A DNA stretch of 64,000 bases from JBCBKL01 sp038521825 (GTDB lineage Bacteria > Pseudomonadota > Alphaproteobacteria > Rhodobacterales > Rhodobacteraceae), in NCBI GenBank assembly GCA_038521825.1, contig JBCBKL010000004.1, positions 138,946-202,945 on the forward strand, read 5' to 3'. The notes beneath the pieces are model-generated. The model worked only from the letters and a program-made list of their open reading frames with translations. It was not told where the DNA came from and did not search any database. The first letter of the stretch is position 1, and each line of letters begins with the position of its first letter. Of this stretch, positions 50,527 to 60,966 are shown piece after piece. A program made the position numbers and the translations under genes.

Positions 50527-52590
50527 ATGGCGCTACCCCGCCGGACAGGAGCGCGGTTTCAGGCCGCTATCTGGCCCGGTTTCGTGGATGCGATGACGGG
50601 CCTTTTGCTGGTCCTTATGTTCGTTCTCACCATTTTCATGATCGTGCAGTTCGTTCTGCGCGAAACGATCAGCGGGCAGGAAAGCGAACTGGATGCGCTG
50701 GCAGGCGAGGTTGCGGCACTGGCGCAGGCCCTCGGGCTGGAAGAGCGGCGGACCGAGCAACTGGACGCGCGGGTCAGCGAACTCAACACCACCATCGCCG
50801 ACAATCAGGATCAGATTGAACGGCAATCCGCCCTGCTGAATTCGCTGCGTGCCGAACGGGACGCCCAAGCCGCCGCTCTGGACGAGGCCGCAACCCGAAT
50901 TACCAGCTTCGAAGCCCGGGTTGCCGCGCTGATTGCCGAACGGGACGGGGCACTGGATCAGGTGACAGCGCTTGAGACCGAACAGACCCGGCTTGTTTCC
51001 GAACAAGAGGCGCTGAACCTCGCCCTCGCGCAGGCCCGCGATGAAATCGACACACAGACCGAAGAGGCGCGGCTGGCCGCGGCCCGTACGGATGCCTTGC
51101 GGGCCCTGGTCGAAGAACTTGAGCGGGACAAGGCAGAGAGCGCGGCACAATCCGCGGCACTCCGCACCGATTTGGACGCAGCGCAGCAGGCGCTCAGCGA
51201 TGAGGAAGCCGCCCGACTGGCCGAAGCCGCCGCTGCCGAAGCACTTCGTGAACGGCTGGCGAATTCCGATACCGAGCTGACGGCCATGACCCTCGCGCTC
51301 GAAGAACAGCGGCGCAAGGCCGAAGAAACGCTGACGCTGCTTGCCGCCGCCCGCGCCGCCGAGGCCGATCTCGATCAGGCCTTGGCCGCAGCACTCTTGT
51401 CGCTCGACCAGAAGGATGCGGTAGAGGTTGCCGCCACCGAACGGGTCGCCGAGCTTGAAACTGAATTGCGTCTGGCGCTGGCGCAGCTTGAGACGGCACA
51501 GGAACGGGCCGCTGCCGGAGCCGAGCAACAGGGCACGCTGGAAGAGCGGCTTACCGATGCGCTGGCAACGGCCAAGGCGGCCGAAGATCAGGTTGCGGCC
51601 CAGACCACCGAAATCACGGACCTCAGACAGCAACTGGCGGCCGCAGTTTCGGCGCGTCTGGCCGCCGAGGCCCTAGCCCGTGAAAGCGGTGCAAGCTCCG
51701 AAGATATTCGCTCCCAACTCGCGGCGGCGCTGGCCCAGAAACTCGCCGCCGAACAAGCGCTTGATAATGCCAACGTCGTGGCCAACAACCGCAAGACCCT
51801 GCTTTCCGCCGCCCAGCAATCGCTGTCGCAGGAAAAAGAGATCAGCGCCGAGGCGAAGCGCCAGACCGAACTGCTGAACCAGCAGGTTGCCGCGTTGCGT
51901 CAGCAGCTGGGGCAGTTGCAGGCCCTTCTTGACGATGCGCAGGCGCGCGACACGTCCCGCAATGTCCAACTTCAGTCGCTGGGGACCGAGCTGAATTCGG
52001 CGCTCGCCCGTCTGGCCGCCGAGGAACGGCGCCGCCGCGAACTGGAAGAAGCCGAGCGCGCCCGGCTCGAAGCCGAGCGTGACCGTCTGGCCGCTGAGCG
52101 TGAGACGTTGGTGGGACAGTCCAAGGATCTGGAGAAATTCAGGTCCGAATTCTTTGGCCGCCTGCGAGACGTTCTCGGCCGTCAGGAAGGCGTCCGGATC
52201 GTGGGCGACCGCTTTGTCTTTTCTTCCGAGGTGCTGTTTGCGTCGGGCGAGGCCACGCTGTCCTTCGAGGGGCAGAACGAAATCGCCAAGGTCGCGGCGA
52301 TCATCCAGGGTATCTCGGACGAGATCCCGCCTGAAATCGATTGGGTGATCCAGGTCGATGGCCACACCGACAACGTGCCTGTTTCAGGCTTTGGCCGCTT
52401 CGCGGACAACTGGGAACTCAGCCAGGCGCGGGCCCTGTCGGTCGTACGCTTCATGTCCGAGGTGCTGGGCATCCCGCCCGCGCGTCTTTCGGCCAACGGG
52501 TTCGGTGAGTACCAGCCGGTCAATCCGCTCGACACAGCCGAGGCGCGGGCGCAGAACCGCCGGATCGAGCTGAAATTTACCGGAAAATAG
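50527..52590 (+). CDS. MotB/OmpA-type protein with very long periplasmic coiled coil
   Basis: 687 residues. One N-terminal membrane helix (22-44) preceded by WPGFVDAMTGLLL, where D21 is placed like the ion-binding Asp of MotB, ExbD and ZorB. Residues about 45-535 are an Ala/Glu/Gln/Arg-rich coiled coil (ALAQALGLEERRTEQLDARV..., LEEAERARLEAERDRLAAER). The C-terminal OmpA-like domain (about 546-687) has VFSSEVLFASGEATL, QVDGHTDNVPVSGFG and SANGFGEYQPVNP, for peptidoglycan binding. ExbD/MotB proteins have only a short linker at this place. Partner of the upstream channel protein; ends four bases before the convergent M23 gene. Confidence 0.92.
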   Translation: MALPRRTGARFQAAIWPGFVDAMTGLLLVLMFVLTIFMIVQFVLRETISGQESELDALAGEVAALAQALGLEERRTEQLDARVSELNTTIADNQDQIERQSALLNSLRAERDAQAAALDEAATRITSFEARVAALIAERDGALDQVTALETEQTRLVSEQEALNLALAQARDEIDTQTEEARLAAARTDALRALVEELERDKAESAAQSAALRTDLDAAQQALSDEEAARLAEAAAAEALRERLANSDTELTAMTLALEEQRRKAEETLTLLAAARAAEADLDQALAAALLSLDQKDAVEVAATERVAELETELRLALAQLETAQERAAAGAEQQGTLEERLTDALATAKAAEDQVAAQTTEITDLRQQLAAAVSARLAAEALARESGASSEDIRSQLAAALAQKLAAEQALDNANVVANNRKTLLSAAQQSLSQEKEISAEAKRQTELLNQQVAALRQQLGQLQALLDDAQARDTSRNVQLQSLGTELNSALARLAAEERRRRELEEAERARLEAERDRLAAERETLVGQSKDLEKFRSEFFGRLRDVLGRQEGVRIVGDRFVFSSEVLFASGEATLSFEGQNEIAKVAAIIQGISDEIPPEIDWVIQVDGHTDNVPVSGFGRFADNWELSQARALSVVRFMSEVLGIPPARLSANGFGEYQPVNPLDTAEARAQNRRIELKFTGK

Positions 52591-52593
52591 TCG

Positions 52594-53565
52594 TCACTGG
52601 GCCACACGAAACCCTGTCGTCTGACGTTCGATGCCTTTGCCGTCACGGATGAAGGTGACAGTGCCGACATAGCGCCCTTCGGGCCATGCAGGGGTCGAGC
52701 GGCGCAGACCGGCCGCGCGGAAGAACTGCGCCTGTTTGCGGTCCACGGGCAGGGTCTGGTCCGTCAGGACGCCGCCCGGACCTGAAATCTCGATCCGGAT
52801 CTGATCGCCCGGCCTGCCGCCAAAAGCAAAGCCGAAGACAACGATGGCATCCGCGTCTGGCTGCAGGGTCGCTTGCGTCGCCGTGCCCGCGCGTACGGCA
52901 TCGTATTCCGGAATGTTGGCCGCACTGCCGACATCGATCAGGCCGCCGGGGCGGTAGGGGGGAGTGGTCTGCCAAAGCGTCCGCTTGGCCGGGCCGCCAC
53001 AGCTTTGCGCATCGGATGGCCGGAAAGGGTCAATGGCTTCGCCGTTCTTGCGGACGGTCAGGTGCACATGGGGAAACTCTGCCCGGCCCGAGATTCCGAC
53101 GGTGCCAAGGACGGCGCCGCGCGCGACCGCTTGGCCGGGTTCAACCCGGAGAGAGCCGCGTTTGAGATGGCAATATTGCGTTTCCCAGCCACCACCATGG
53201 TCGATGAGAACGCCGTTCCCGCAGGCCCGGTTGCCGCCCCGCCCGCCGTTTTCGGGCCGGTAAACACGGTCGCGCATGCCGTCGCGGATGTTGATCACCG
53301 TGCCGGGAGCTGCGGCAATGACCTGAACGTCGCGAGCGATGTCGCGGCGGGTGGGCAGGGCAAAGTCAGTGCCGGAATGGCCGTCGTAACTGAGCCCGTT
53401 GCAGGTGTAATCCCGCGCGTCATCGCCGGGGTCACGATCCTTGTATTGCTGGATGAAACAGTCGCGCCCGAGGTCGCAATCAATGGGTAGGCTGAGCGCG
53501 ATATCCTGCGCTGCGACCGGTGCTGAAACGCAGGAAAGCGCCAGCGCCAAAAGCGCTGGCCGCAT
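52594..53565 (-). CDS. M23-family metallopeptidase (peptidoglycan endopeptidase-like)
   Basis: 323 residues with a signal peptide (ALLALALSCVSAPVAAQ). The LytM-type site is visible: HSGTDFALP (His and Asp ligands near 63-70), then GNGVLIDHGGGWETQYCHL and FPHVHLTVR containing the HxH. The C-terminal region after about 210 is an extra beta domain. It is probably a periplasmic cell-wall hydrolase or hydrolase-like factor. It is convergent with the OmpA/MotB-like gene, whose product also binds peptidoglycan. Confidence 0.93.
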   Translation of the reverse strand: MRPALLALALSCVSAPVAAQDIALSLPIDCDLGRDCFIQQYKDRDPGDDARDYTCNGLSYDGHSGTDFALPTRRDIARDVQVIAAAPGTVINIRDGMRDRVYRPENGGRGGNRACGNGVLIDHGGGWETQYCHLKRGSLRVEPGQAVARGAVLGTVGISGRAEFPHVHLTVRKNGEAIDPFRPSDAQSCGGPAKRTLWQTTPPYRPGGLIDVGSAANIPEYDAVRAGTATQATLQPDADAIVVFGFAFGGRPGDQIRIEISGPGGVLTDQTLPVDRKQAQFFRAAGLRRSTPAWPEGRYVGTVTFIRDGKGIERQTTGFRVAQ

Positions 53566-53566
53566 G

Positions 53567-55888
53567 TTATTCGGCTGTCAGAAGCGGTGGCTTGTCGCCC
53601 GAGATCTGGGGCTTTTCGGGCCCTTCGAGGGTCAGCACAAGTTCGCCGTTCTTGACGCTGACCTTGACGACGCCGCCCTTGGTCAGCTTGCCGAAAAGCA
53701 GCTCTTCGGCCAGCGGTTTCTTGATATGCTCCTGAATGACGCGGCCAAGCGGTCGCGCACCCATTTTGTCATCATAACCCTTATCGCCCAGCCACGCGGC
53801 CGCAGCCGGTGTCAGTTCGATGGTCACGTTGCGATCCATCAACTGGGCTTCAAGCTGCAGAACGAACTTTTCGACAACCTGCATGATGACGTCCTTCGAC
53901 AGCGGTGCAAACGAGATCACCGCGTCAAGACGGTTGCGGAATTCGGGCGTGAAGGTGCGCTCGATCGCGGCGGTGTCTTCGCCCTCGCGCCGGTCGCGGC
54001 CAAAGCCGATTGCGGCTTTTGCCTGTTCCGCCGCGCCCGCGTTTGAGGTCATGATCAGGATCACGTTGCGGAAATCCACTGTCCGGCCATTGTGGTCGGT
54101 CAATTTACCGTGGTCCATCACTTGCAGCAGGATGTTGTAGACATCCGGGTGCGCTTTTTCGATCTCATCGAGCAGCAGCACACAATGCGGGTGCTGGTCG
54201 ACACCATCGGTGAGCATTCCGCCCTGGTCGAAGCCAACATAGCCCGGAGGCGCGCCGATCAGGCGGCTGACAGCGTGTTTCTCCATGTATTCAGACATGT
54301 CGAAACGCAGCATCTCGACACCCAGCGAGTCGGCCAGTTGCTTGGCAACCTCAGTCTTGCCAACGCCAGTCGGGCCCGCAAAGAGGTAGTTGCCGATGGG
54401 CTTTTCCGGTTCCCGCAGGCCGGCCCGCGCCAGTTTGATGGCTGAAGACAGTGCCTCGATGGCCGTGTCCTGGCCGAAGACCACGCGCTTGAGCGAGGAT
54501 TCGAGATCCTTGAGCGTCTCGGCGTCGTCCTTCGACACGTTCTTGGGCGGAATCCGGGCGATCTTGGCCACGACATTCTCGATTTCCTTAACGCCGATCG
54601 TCTTGCGCCGCTTGGCCGCCGCGACAAGGTGCTGGGCCGCGCCTGCTTCGTCGATGACGTCGATGGCGCTGTCCGGCAGCTTGCGGTCGTTGATGTAGCG
54701 GTGCGCCAACTCGACCGACGTTTTGATAGCGTCAGTGGTGTACTTGACCGCGTGGTGATCCTCGAAATAGGGCTTGAGGCCCTTGAGGATCTTGGTCGCA
54801 TCCTCGACCGATGGCTCGTTGACGTCGATCTTCTGGAACCGGCGACTGAGAGCGCGGTCCTTCTCGAAATGCTGGCGGAATTCCTTGTAGGTCGTCGACC
54901 CCATGGTGCGCAGCTTGCCACCCTGCAAAGCGGGTTTCAGCAGGTTAGACGCGTCCATCGCGCCGCCCGACGTGGCACCGGCGCCGATCACGGTATGAAT
55001 TTCGTCGATAAACAGAACCGCGTCGGGGTGGTCTTCCAGTTCCGACACGACAGCCTTCAGACGCTCTTCAAAATCGCCGCGATACCGGGTCCCGGCCAGC
55101 AATGCGCCCATATCGAGAGAATAGATGGTCGTCTTGGACAGCACCTCGGGCGTTTCACCGGCGACGATCTTGCGCGCCAGTCCTTCGGCGATGGCGGTCT
55201 TGCCCACGCCCGGATCACCGACCAGCAGCGGGTTGTTCTTGCGGCGGCGGCACAGGACCTGAATGCAGCGCTCGACCTCGGGCTCGCGTCCGATCAGCGG
55301 ATCGATATCGCCATCACGCGACTTGGCGTTCAAGTCCACGCAATATTTTGCCAGTGCGCTTTCTTTCTTTTCGCCTTCGGTCACGCCTTGCGTTTCCTCT
55401 TCGACCTCGGGGGCACCGGAAACCGGGCGGCTTTCGCCAAAGGCCGGATCCTTGGCCACACCATGTGCGATGAAGTTGACAGCATCGTAACGGGTCATCT
55501 CCTGCTCTTGCAGGAAATAGGCTGCATTCGATTCTCGTTCGGCGAAGATCGCCACGAGGACGTTGGCGCCGGTCACTTCCGTCCGGCCCGAGCTTTGAAC
55601 ATGGATGGCCGCGCGCTGAATTACCCGCTGGAAGGCAGCGGTTGGCACCGCCTCGGATCCTTCGATGTCTGTCACGAGGTTCGACAGATCCTCTTCGACG
55701 AATTCCTCAAGTGTCGCGCGCAGATCATCGATATCCACGCTGCAGGCCTGCATGACACGCTTCGCATCCGGCTCGTCGACCAGGGACAAGAGCAGGTGTT
55801 CTAGCGTCGCAAACTCATGGCGGCGCTCATTCGCCAGCGCCAGCGCATGATGGATGGCTTTTTCCAGTGTCGTCGAGAATGAAGGCAC
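53567..55888 (-). CDS. clpA: ATP-dependent Clp protease ATP-binding subunit ClpA
   Basis: 773 residues from a GTG whose complement is at 55886-55888, with AAGGAG 9 bases upstream; MPSFSTTLEKAIHHAL is the conserved N-terminus. Double-Clp-N domain at about 1-145, first AAA+ module with VGDPGVGKTAIAEG and second with AGPTGVGKTEVAKQL, and the ClpP-docking loop in AKAAIGFGRDRR. It unfolds substrates for ClpP. ClpS, commonly encoded next to clpA, is not in the 55889-56074 gap, which shows only the clpA leader. Confidence 0.96.
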   Translation of the reverse strand: MPSFSTTLEKAIHHALALANERRHEFATLEHLLLSLVDEPDAKRVMQACSVDIDDLRATLEEFVEEDLSNLVTDIEGSEAVPTAAFQRVIQRAAIHVQSSGRTEVTGANVLVAIFAERESNAAYFLQEQEMTRYDAVNFIAHGVAKDPAFGESRPVSGAPEVEEETQGVTEGEKKESALAKYCVDLNAKSRDGDIDPLIGREPEVERCIQVLCRRRKNNPLLVGDPGVGKTAIAEGLARKIVAGETPEVLSKTTIYSLDMGALLAGTRYRGDFEERLKAVVSELEDHPDAVLFIDEIHTVIGAGATSGGAMDASNLLKPALQGGKLRTMGSTTYKEFRQHFEKDRALSRRFQKIDVNEPSVEDATKILKGLKPYFEDHHAVKYTTDAIKTSVELAHRYINDRKLPDSAIDVIDEAGAAQHLVAAAKRRKTIGVKEIENVVAKIARIPPKNVSKDDAETLKDLESSLKRVVFGQDTAIEALSSAIKLARAGLREPEKPIGNYLFAGPTGVGKTEVAKQLADSLGVEMLRFDMSEYMEKHAVSRLIGAPPGYVGFDQGGMLTDGVDQHPHCVLLLDEIEKAHPDVYNILLQVMDHGKLTDHNGRTVDFRNVILIMTSNAGAAEQAKAAIGFGRDRREGEDTAAIERTFTPEFRNRLDAVISFAPLSKDVIMQVVEKFVLQLEAQLMDRNVTIELTPAAAAWLGDKGYDDKMGARPLGRVIQEHIKKPLAEELLFGKLTKGGVVKVSVKNGELVLTLEGPEKPQISGDKPPLLTAE

Positions 55889-56074
55889 GACATGTGCTCC
55901 TTCTGATCTGGGTCGGTCTCTGGGGCCGCTCGTCCTGCCCTCTGCCAACCGTGGCCTCACAGTGTTAAGTTTGGTTGAACCGCCGCGGGCTTCAAGGTTT
56001 TTCTTATGTCACCCGGTCACATTGTCTGTGAGTATAGGGTTAATGACCGGTAAACTGGCGCTTTGAACACAGCG

Positions 56075-56842
56075 TCAGAACGCATCTTTCCGCCGACGAA
56101 TTTCGGCAAAGACATCTGCGTCCGCAGCTTCCCGCATACCGAGAGTTTCTCTGATGGCAGGGTCATGGGCGCGCAGAAACGGATTGGTTGCAAGCTCTTC
56201 GGCAAGTGTCGAAGGAACGGTGGGTGTCCCGGCCGCGCGTTTCGCCGCGACATCCCGTAATCGTGAGATAAGGTCGGGATTGTGCGGATCAATAGTCTTG
56301 GCGAATTTGCCGTTCGACGTCGTGTATTCATGACCCGAGCAAACCAGCGTTTCTTGCGGCAGGACGGCCAGCTTTTGCAGGCTTTCGTGCATCTGGGGCA
56401 TTGTCCCTTCAAAAACACGGCCACATCCCAGTGCCATGAGGCTGTCAGCCGTAAAGACGACGTTTGCTTCGGGAAAGTGATAGGCCACGTGACCGATCGT
56501 GTGGCCCGACACATCGATCACAGTGCCTTCGACCAGGCCGATGCTGACCGTGTCACCTTCGTCAACCGCCTCGTCCAGAGGTGGGAGGCGTTTCGAATCC
56601 GCAGCATGGCCAATCACGGGAGCCCTGTGCTCAGCCAGCACCGCTGCCAGCCCGTCGACATGATCGTAGTGGTGGTGCGTGATAAAGATCTTGGTCAGGC
56701 GCCAGTTCCGCTGATCGAGTTCCGCAAGAATCGGCGCCGCTTCGGGGATATCGAACAGGGCGGTGTCGCCCGTGCGGCTGTCATGCGCCAGATAGGCGTA
56801 ATTGTCGGAAAGGCAGGGGACGGTCACGATCTCGAGGGGCAT
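56075..56842 (-). CDS. gloB: Hydroxyacylglutathione hydrolase (glyoxalase II)
   Basis: Hydrolyses S-lactoylglutathione to D-lactate and glutathione. 255 residues from the ATG at 56840-56842. The binuclear metal motif FITHHHYDHVDG (THxHxDH) is near 51-62, then HTIGHVAYHF, FTADSLMALGCGR and CSGHEYTTSNGKFA, all glyoxalase II hallmarks, and the C-terminal LAEELATNPFLRA glutathione-binding helix. Together with ChaC nearby it suggests active glutathione metabolism, although they are not an operon. Divergent from the methyltransferase gene. Confidence 0.96.
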   Translation of the reverse strand: MPLEIVTVPCLSDNYAYLAHDSRTGDTALFDIPEAAPILAELDQRNWRLTKIFITHHHYDHVDGLAAVLAEHRAPVIGHAADSKRLPPLDEAVDEGDTVSIGLVEGTVIDVSGHTIGHVAYHFPEANVVFTADSLMALGCGRVFEGTMPQMHESLQKLAVLPQETLVCSGHEYTTSNGKFAKTIDPHNPDLISRLRDVAAKRAAGTPTVPSTLAEELATNPFLRAHDPAIRETLGMREAADADVFAEIRRRKDAF

Positions 56843-56914
56843 GGTCTTTTGCCTTTGGCTTGATAGGATGCTGCCGATGGTGACGCGCGCGACGTCGAAG
56901 AACAAGGGCTGACC

Positions 56915-57655
56915 ATGCATCTGGACGTGCAGGATCTGCGGAATTTCTATTACCGCAGCGCGCTTGGCCGTGCCGCACAGATGTCTATGCGGGCGCGGAT
57001 GGCCGAAATCTGGCCCGAGGCGCAGGGGCAGACGATGGTGGGCTACGGTTTCGCGACGCCGCTGTTGCGGCCCTATCTGGCGGATGCGCGCCGGGTCATC
57101 GCCCTTATGCCCGGGCCGCAGGGCGTTATGCCATGGCCGTCAAACATGCCCAACGTTTCGGTTTTGGCCGAAGAAACGCTGTGGCCGATCGAGACGGGGC
57201 ATGTCGACAAGCTGGTCATGCTGCACGGGCTCGAGACATCGGAGCGGGCATTCGATCTGCTGGAGGAGGCCTGGCGCGTGCTGGGCCCGGGCGGGAAGGC
57301 CCTGTTCATCGTGCCCAACCGTGCCGGGATGTGGTCGCGGCGTGACCGAACGCCCTTTGGCTTTGGCCGCCCCTATTCCGTAAGCCAGCTCGAAACCCAG
57401 TTGCGCAAGCACCAGTTCCTGCCGGAACGGCATTTGGGCGCGCTGTACCAGTTTCCATCGACCAAGCGGATTTGGATGAAATCGGCGGGGCTGTTCGAAA
57501 GTTTCGGGCGGCGGATGCCCGGCATCATGGCGGGCGGCGCGTTCATGGTCGAGGCGTCCAAACTGGTTTATCCACCCAAGGGCACGGTGCAGCGCACAAG
57601 AGAGAGGGCGAGCATTCTGGCCGGGCTGCCCGAGCCGATTACGAGCCGCATTTAA
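56915..57655 (+). CDS. SAM-dependent methyltransferase-like protein
   Basis: 246 residues. It starts MHLDVQDLRNFYYRSALGRA and has a degenerate SAM domain: MVGYGFATPLLRPYL in place of motif I, MLHGLETSERAFDLLEEAWR, and VLGPGGKALFIVPNRAGMWS. This protein next to gloB is a recurring alphaproteobacterial arrangement as I recall. The glycine-rich SAM loop is weak, so catalytic activity is not certain. Divergent from gloB with a 72-base gap. Confidence 0.85.
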   Translation: MHLDVQDLRNFYYRSALGRAAQMSMRARMAEIWPEAQGQTMVGYGFATPLLRPYLADARRVIALMPGPQGVMPWPSNMPNVSVLAEETLWPIETGHVDKLVMLHGLETSERAFDLLEEAWRVLGPGGKALFIVPNRAGMWSRRDRTPFGFGRPYSVSQLETQLRKHQFLPERHLGALYQFPSTKRIWMKSAGLFESFGRRMPGIMAGGAFMVEASKLVYPPKGTVQRTRERASILAGLPEPITSRI

Positions 57656-57722
57656 GGCCGCGTTAGATATGCGTCGCATCACGGCGCCAAAGAACCGACT
57701 GATTTAAAAAAGGAAATTATGA

Positions 57723-58553
57723 ATGATGCATCTGAAACGGCTGTTGGCCCTGATACTATTTTCCCTGGCCACACCCCTCGCCGCGCAAAGCCCCGAAGAT
57801 CTGGTCCGCTGGGTTTACCTGTCTTACTCAAACCCGGACACCAGCCAGCCCCGCGGATTTTTCCATCTGACCGAGCCTGCGCAGCGGCGGCAGTATCTGT
57901 CAGAGCGGTTCGCAGTATTCTTCGACAAAAACGACACCCATGGGGATGATCTTGCGACGGCCTGTATCGATTTCGGTTTCGACATTCCGGGCCAGGACTA
58001 CGATCAGGCCGAAATCGCGCGGACACTGACGCTGAGTACGGATGCCGGGGATGCCCGGCAAACTGTCACGGCGATGTTCAACAGCTTTGGAACACCTACT
58101 GAGGTGTCGTATGTGTTCATCCCCGTCGATGGGGTCTGGCGCATCGACGATGTGGTCGGCGAATACGGGCGCGCCTCCGAGATCCCGTGCGAGGCGAAGG
58201 CGGGCACAGCGTCGACTTCGGGAGGTGAGACGGGCTATTGCTATAAGACGGAAAACGACACGCTGCGCCTGTTTGTGGGCGCGGACGGGCAGGGGCGGTT
58301 CGATCTCGAAAGCTGGCAGGCCAATGGACATTCCTGTTCTGCCCGCGGCGCGGTGCAGCCGACCGAGGGCGGATGGCTGCATACGAGCGGGACCTGCACC
58401 CTTCAGATCCTCGTCTCGGATGCAGGCGGACTGCGGATCGTGGACCCCGACTGGCGTTGCAAGGAAACCCAGTGCGGCGCGCGGGCGGTGCTGGACGGGC
58501 TGACCTATGACACCGCCGCGCAGCGCGACTGCGCGACAATGCCGGCGCAATAG
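57723..58553 (+). CDS. Secreted protein of unknown function, Cys-rich C-terminal domain
   Basis: 276 residues with a signal peptide (MHLKRLLALILFSLATPLAAQ) cleaved near residue 22. The first half has the DUF3828-like pattern LVRWVYLSYSNPDTSQPRGFF and a VSYVFIPVDGVWRIDDVVGE strand pair. The second half is rich in cysteines (CEAK, GYCYKTEND, CSARG, GTCTLQ, DWRCKETQCG, RDCATM), consistent with disulfide-bonded beta structure in the periplasm. I cannot assign a function. It precedes the atp operon on the same strand but is separated from it by 300 bases. Confidence 0.78.
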   Translation: MMHLKRLLALILFSLATPLAAQSPEDLVRWVYLSYSNPDTSQPRGFFHLTEPAQRRQYLSERFAVFFDKNDTHGDDLATACIDFGFDIPGQDYDQAEIARTLTLSTDAGDARQTVTAMFNSFGTPTEVSYVFIPVDGVWRIDDVVGEYGRASEIPCEAKAGTASTSGGETGYCYKTENDTLRLFVGADGQGRFDLESWQANGHSCSARGAVQPTEGGWLHTSGTCTLQILVSDAGGLRIVDPDWRCKETQCGARAVLDGLTYDTAAQRDCATMPAQ

Positions 58554-58735
58554 GGCCCGTCATCGGGATCCGATGGTGTCGCGACCGCAAAGTCGGAATT
58601 GCTGCCTTGAAAAGCGGCGTGGGGCCCGGTTTTCGTAACAGATTCCCAACAAATCTCGGGGTGCAAACGGTCGCACCCGGGTTAACCGTCTGAAATTGCT
58701 TAATTCCTCGGTTTGAGCGTTATCGCAAACCCTTG

Positions 58736-58764
58736 TTGCGGGGGCGCAAACCCTCTGCTACATC
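58736..58764 (+). promoter_or_regulatory. Candidate promoter of the atpHAGDC operon
   Basis: TTGCGG (58736-58741), 17 bases, TACATC (58759-58764), about 90 bases before atpH. The 58554-58854 gap also contains the sequence GTCACGGGGAACTGCCCCGGTC (within 58798-58820), which could fold as a short hairpin. No other feature is visible. Confidence 0.4.
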
Positions 58765-58854
58765 CGCCCTGATTTTGATGGCCCCCACTCAGAGGGGTCA
58801 CGGGGAACTGCCCCGGTCCATACGGTACCGGGGCCAAATATCGAAAGGGTGGAC

Positions 58855-59415
58855 GTGTCCGAACCAGCTTCGATCTCCACTGGCATCGCTGAACGCTATG
58901 CGACTGCCGTATACGAACTTGCCAAAGACGACGGTTCACTCACCGCTATCGAAAGCGACCTGACGGCCCTAACCGAGACCGTCGCCGAAAGCGCCGATTT
59001 CAACGCGTTGATCCACTCTCCGATCTACAGCCGGGATGAACAGCAGGGCGCTATCAGCGCGCTTGCGGCCAAGATGGGCCTATCACCGCTGATGGCGAAC
59101 ACGCTCGCCCTTATGGCCTCCAAGCGCCGTCTGTTCGTGATGCCGCAGCTGGTGCAGGCGCTGCGCGACCGGATCGCCGAAGATAAGAACGAAGTGACTG
59201 CCGAGGTGGTGACCGCCAAGGCGCTGACCAAGACCCAAAGCGACAAGCTGGCTAAGACGCTAAAAGATCGCATGGGCAAGGACGTCACCATCAGTGCCAC
59301 CGTCGATGCAAGCCTAATCGGCGGAATGATCGTCAAGGTGGGCTCGAAGATGATCGACACGTCGATCCGCTCCAAGCTCTCCTCACTCCAGAATGCAATG
59401 AAAGAGGTCGGATAA
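58855..59415 (+). CDS. atpH: F1Fo ATP synthase subunit delta
   Basis: 186 residues from the GTG at 58855, preceded by AAGGG at suitable spacing; another GTG two codons earlier is less likely. The N-terminal domain begins SEPASISTGIAERYATAVYE, as in homologues, and the C-terminal conserved GGMIVKVGSKMIDTSIRSKL segment links to the peripheral stalk. Delta holds F1 to the stator stalk. First gene of atpHAGDC. Confidence 0.96.
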   Translation: MSEPASISTGIAERYATAVYELAKDDGSLTAIESDLTALTETVAESADFNALIHSPIYSRDEQQGAISALAAKMGLSPLMANTLALMASKRRLFVMPQLVQALRDRIAEDKNEVTAEVVTAKALTKTQSDKLAKTLKDRMGKDVTISATVDASLIGGMIVKVGSKMIDTSIRSKLSSLQNAMKEVG

Positions 59416-60954
<1,539 letters not shown>

Positions 60955-60966
60955 GGGAGGCGCGCC

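Noticed and set aside
49331..52590. Zorya defence system
   Set aside because: A ZorA-like long tail and ZorB-like Asp helix are suggestive, but the next genes are an M23 peptidase and clpA, with no ZorC or helicase/nuclease ZorD, and ZorB does not carry such a coiled coil.
54629..55804. 391-codon plus-strand frame opposite clpA
   Set aside because: Antisense shadow of a conserved gene; no recognisable domains and no start signals.
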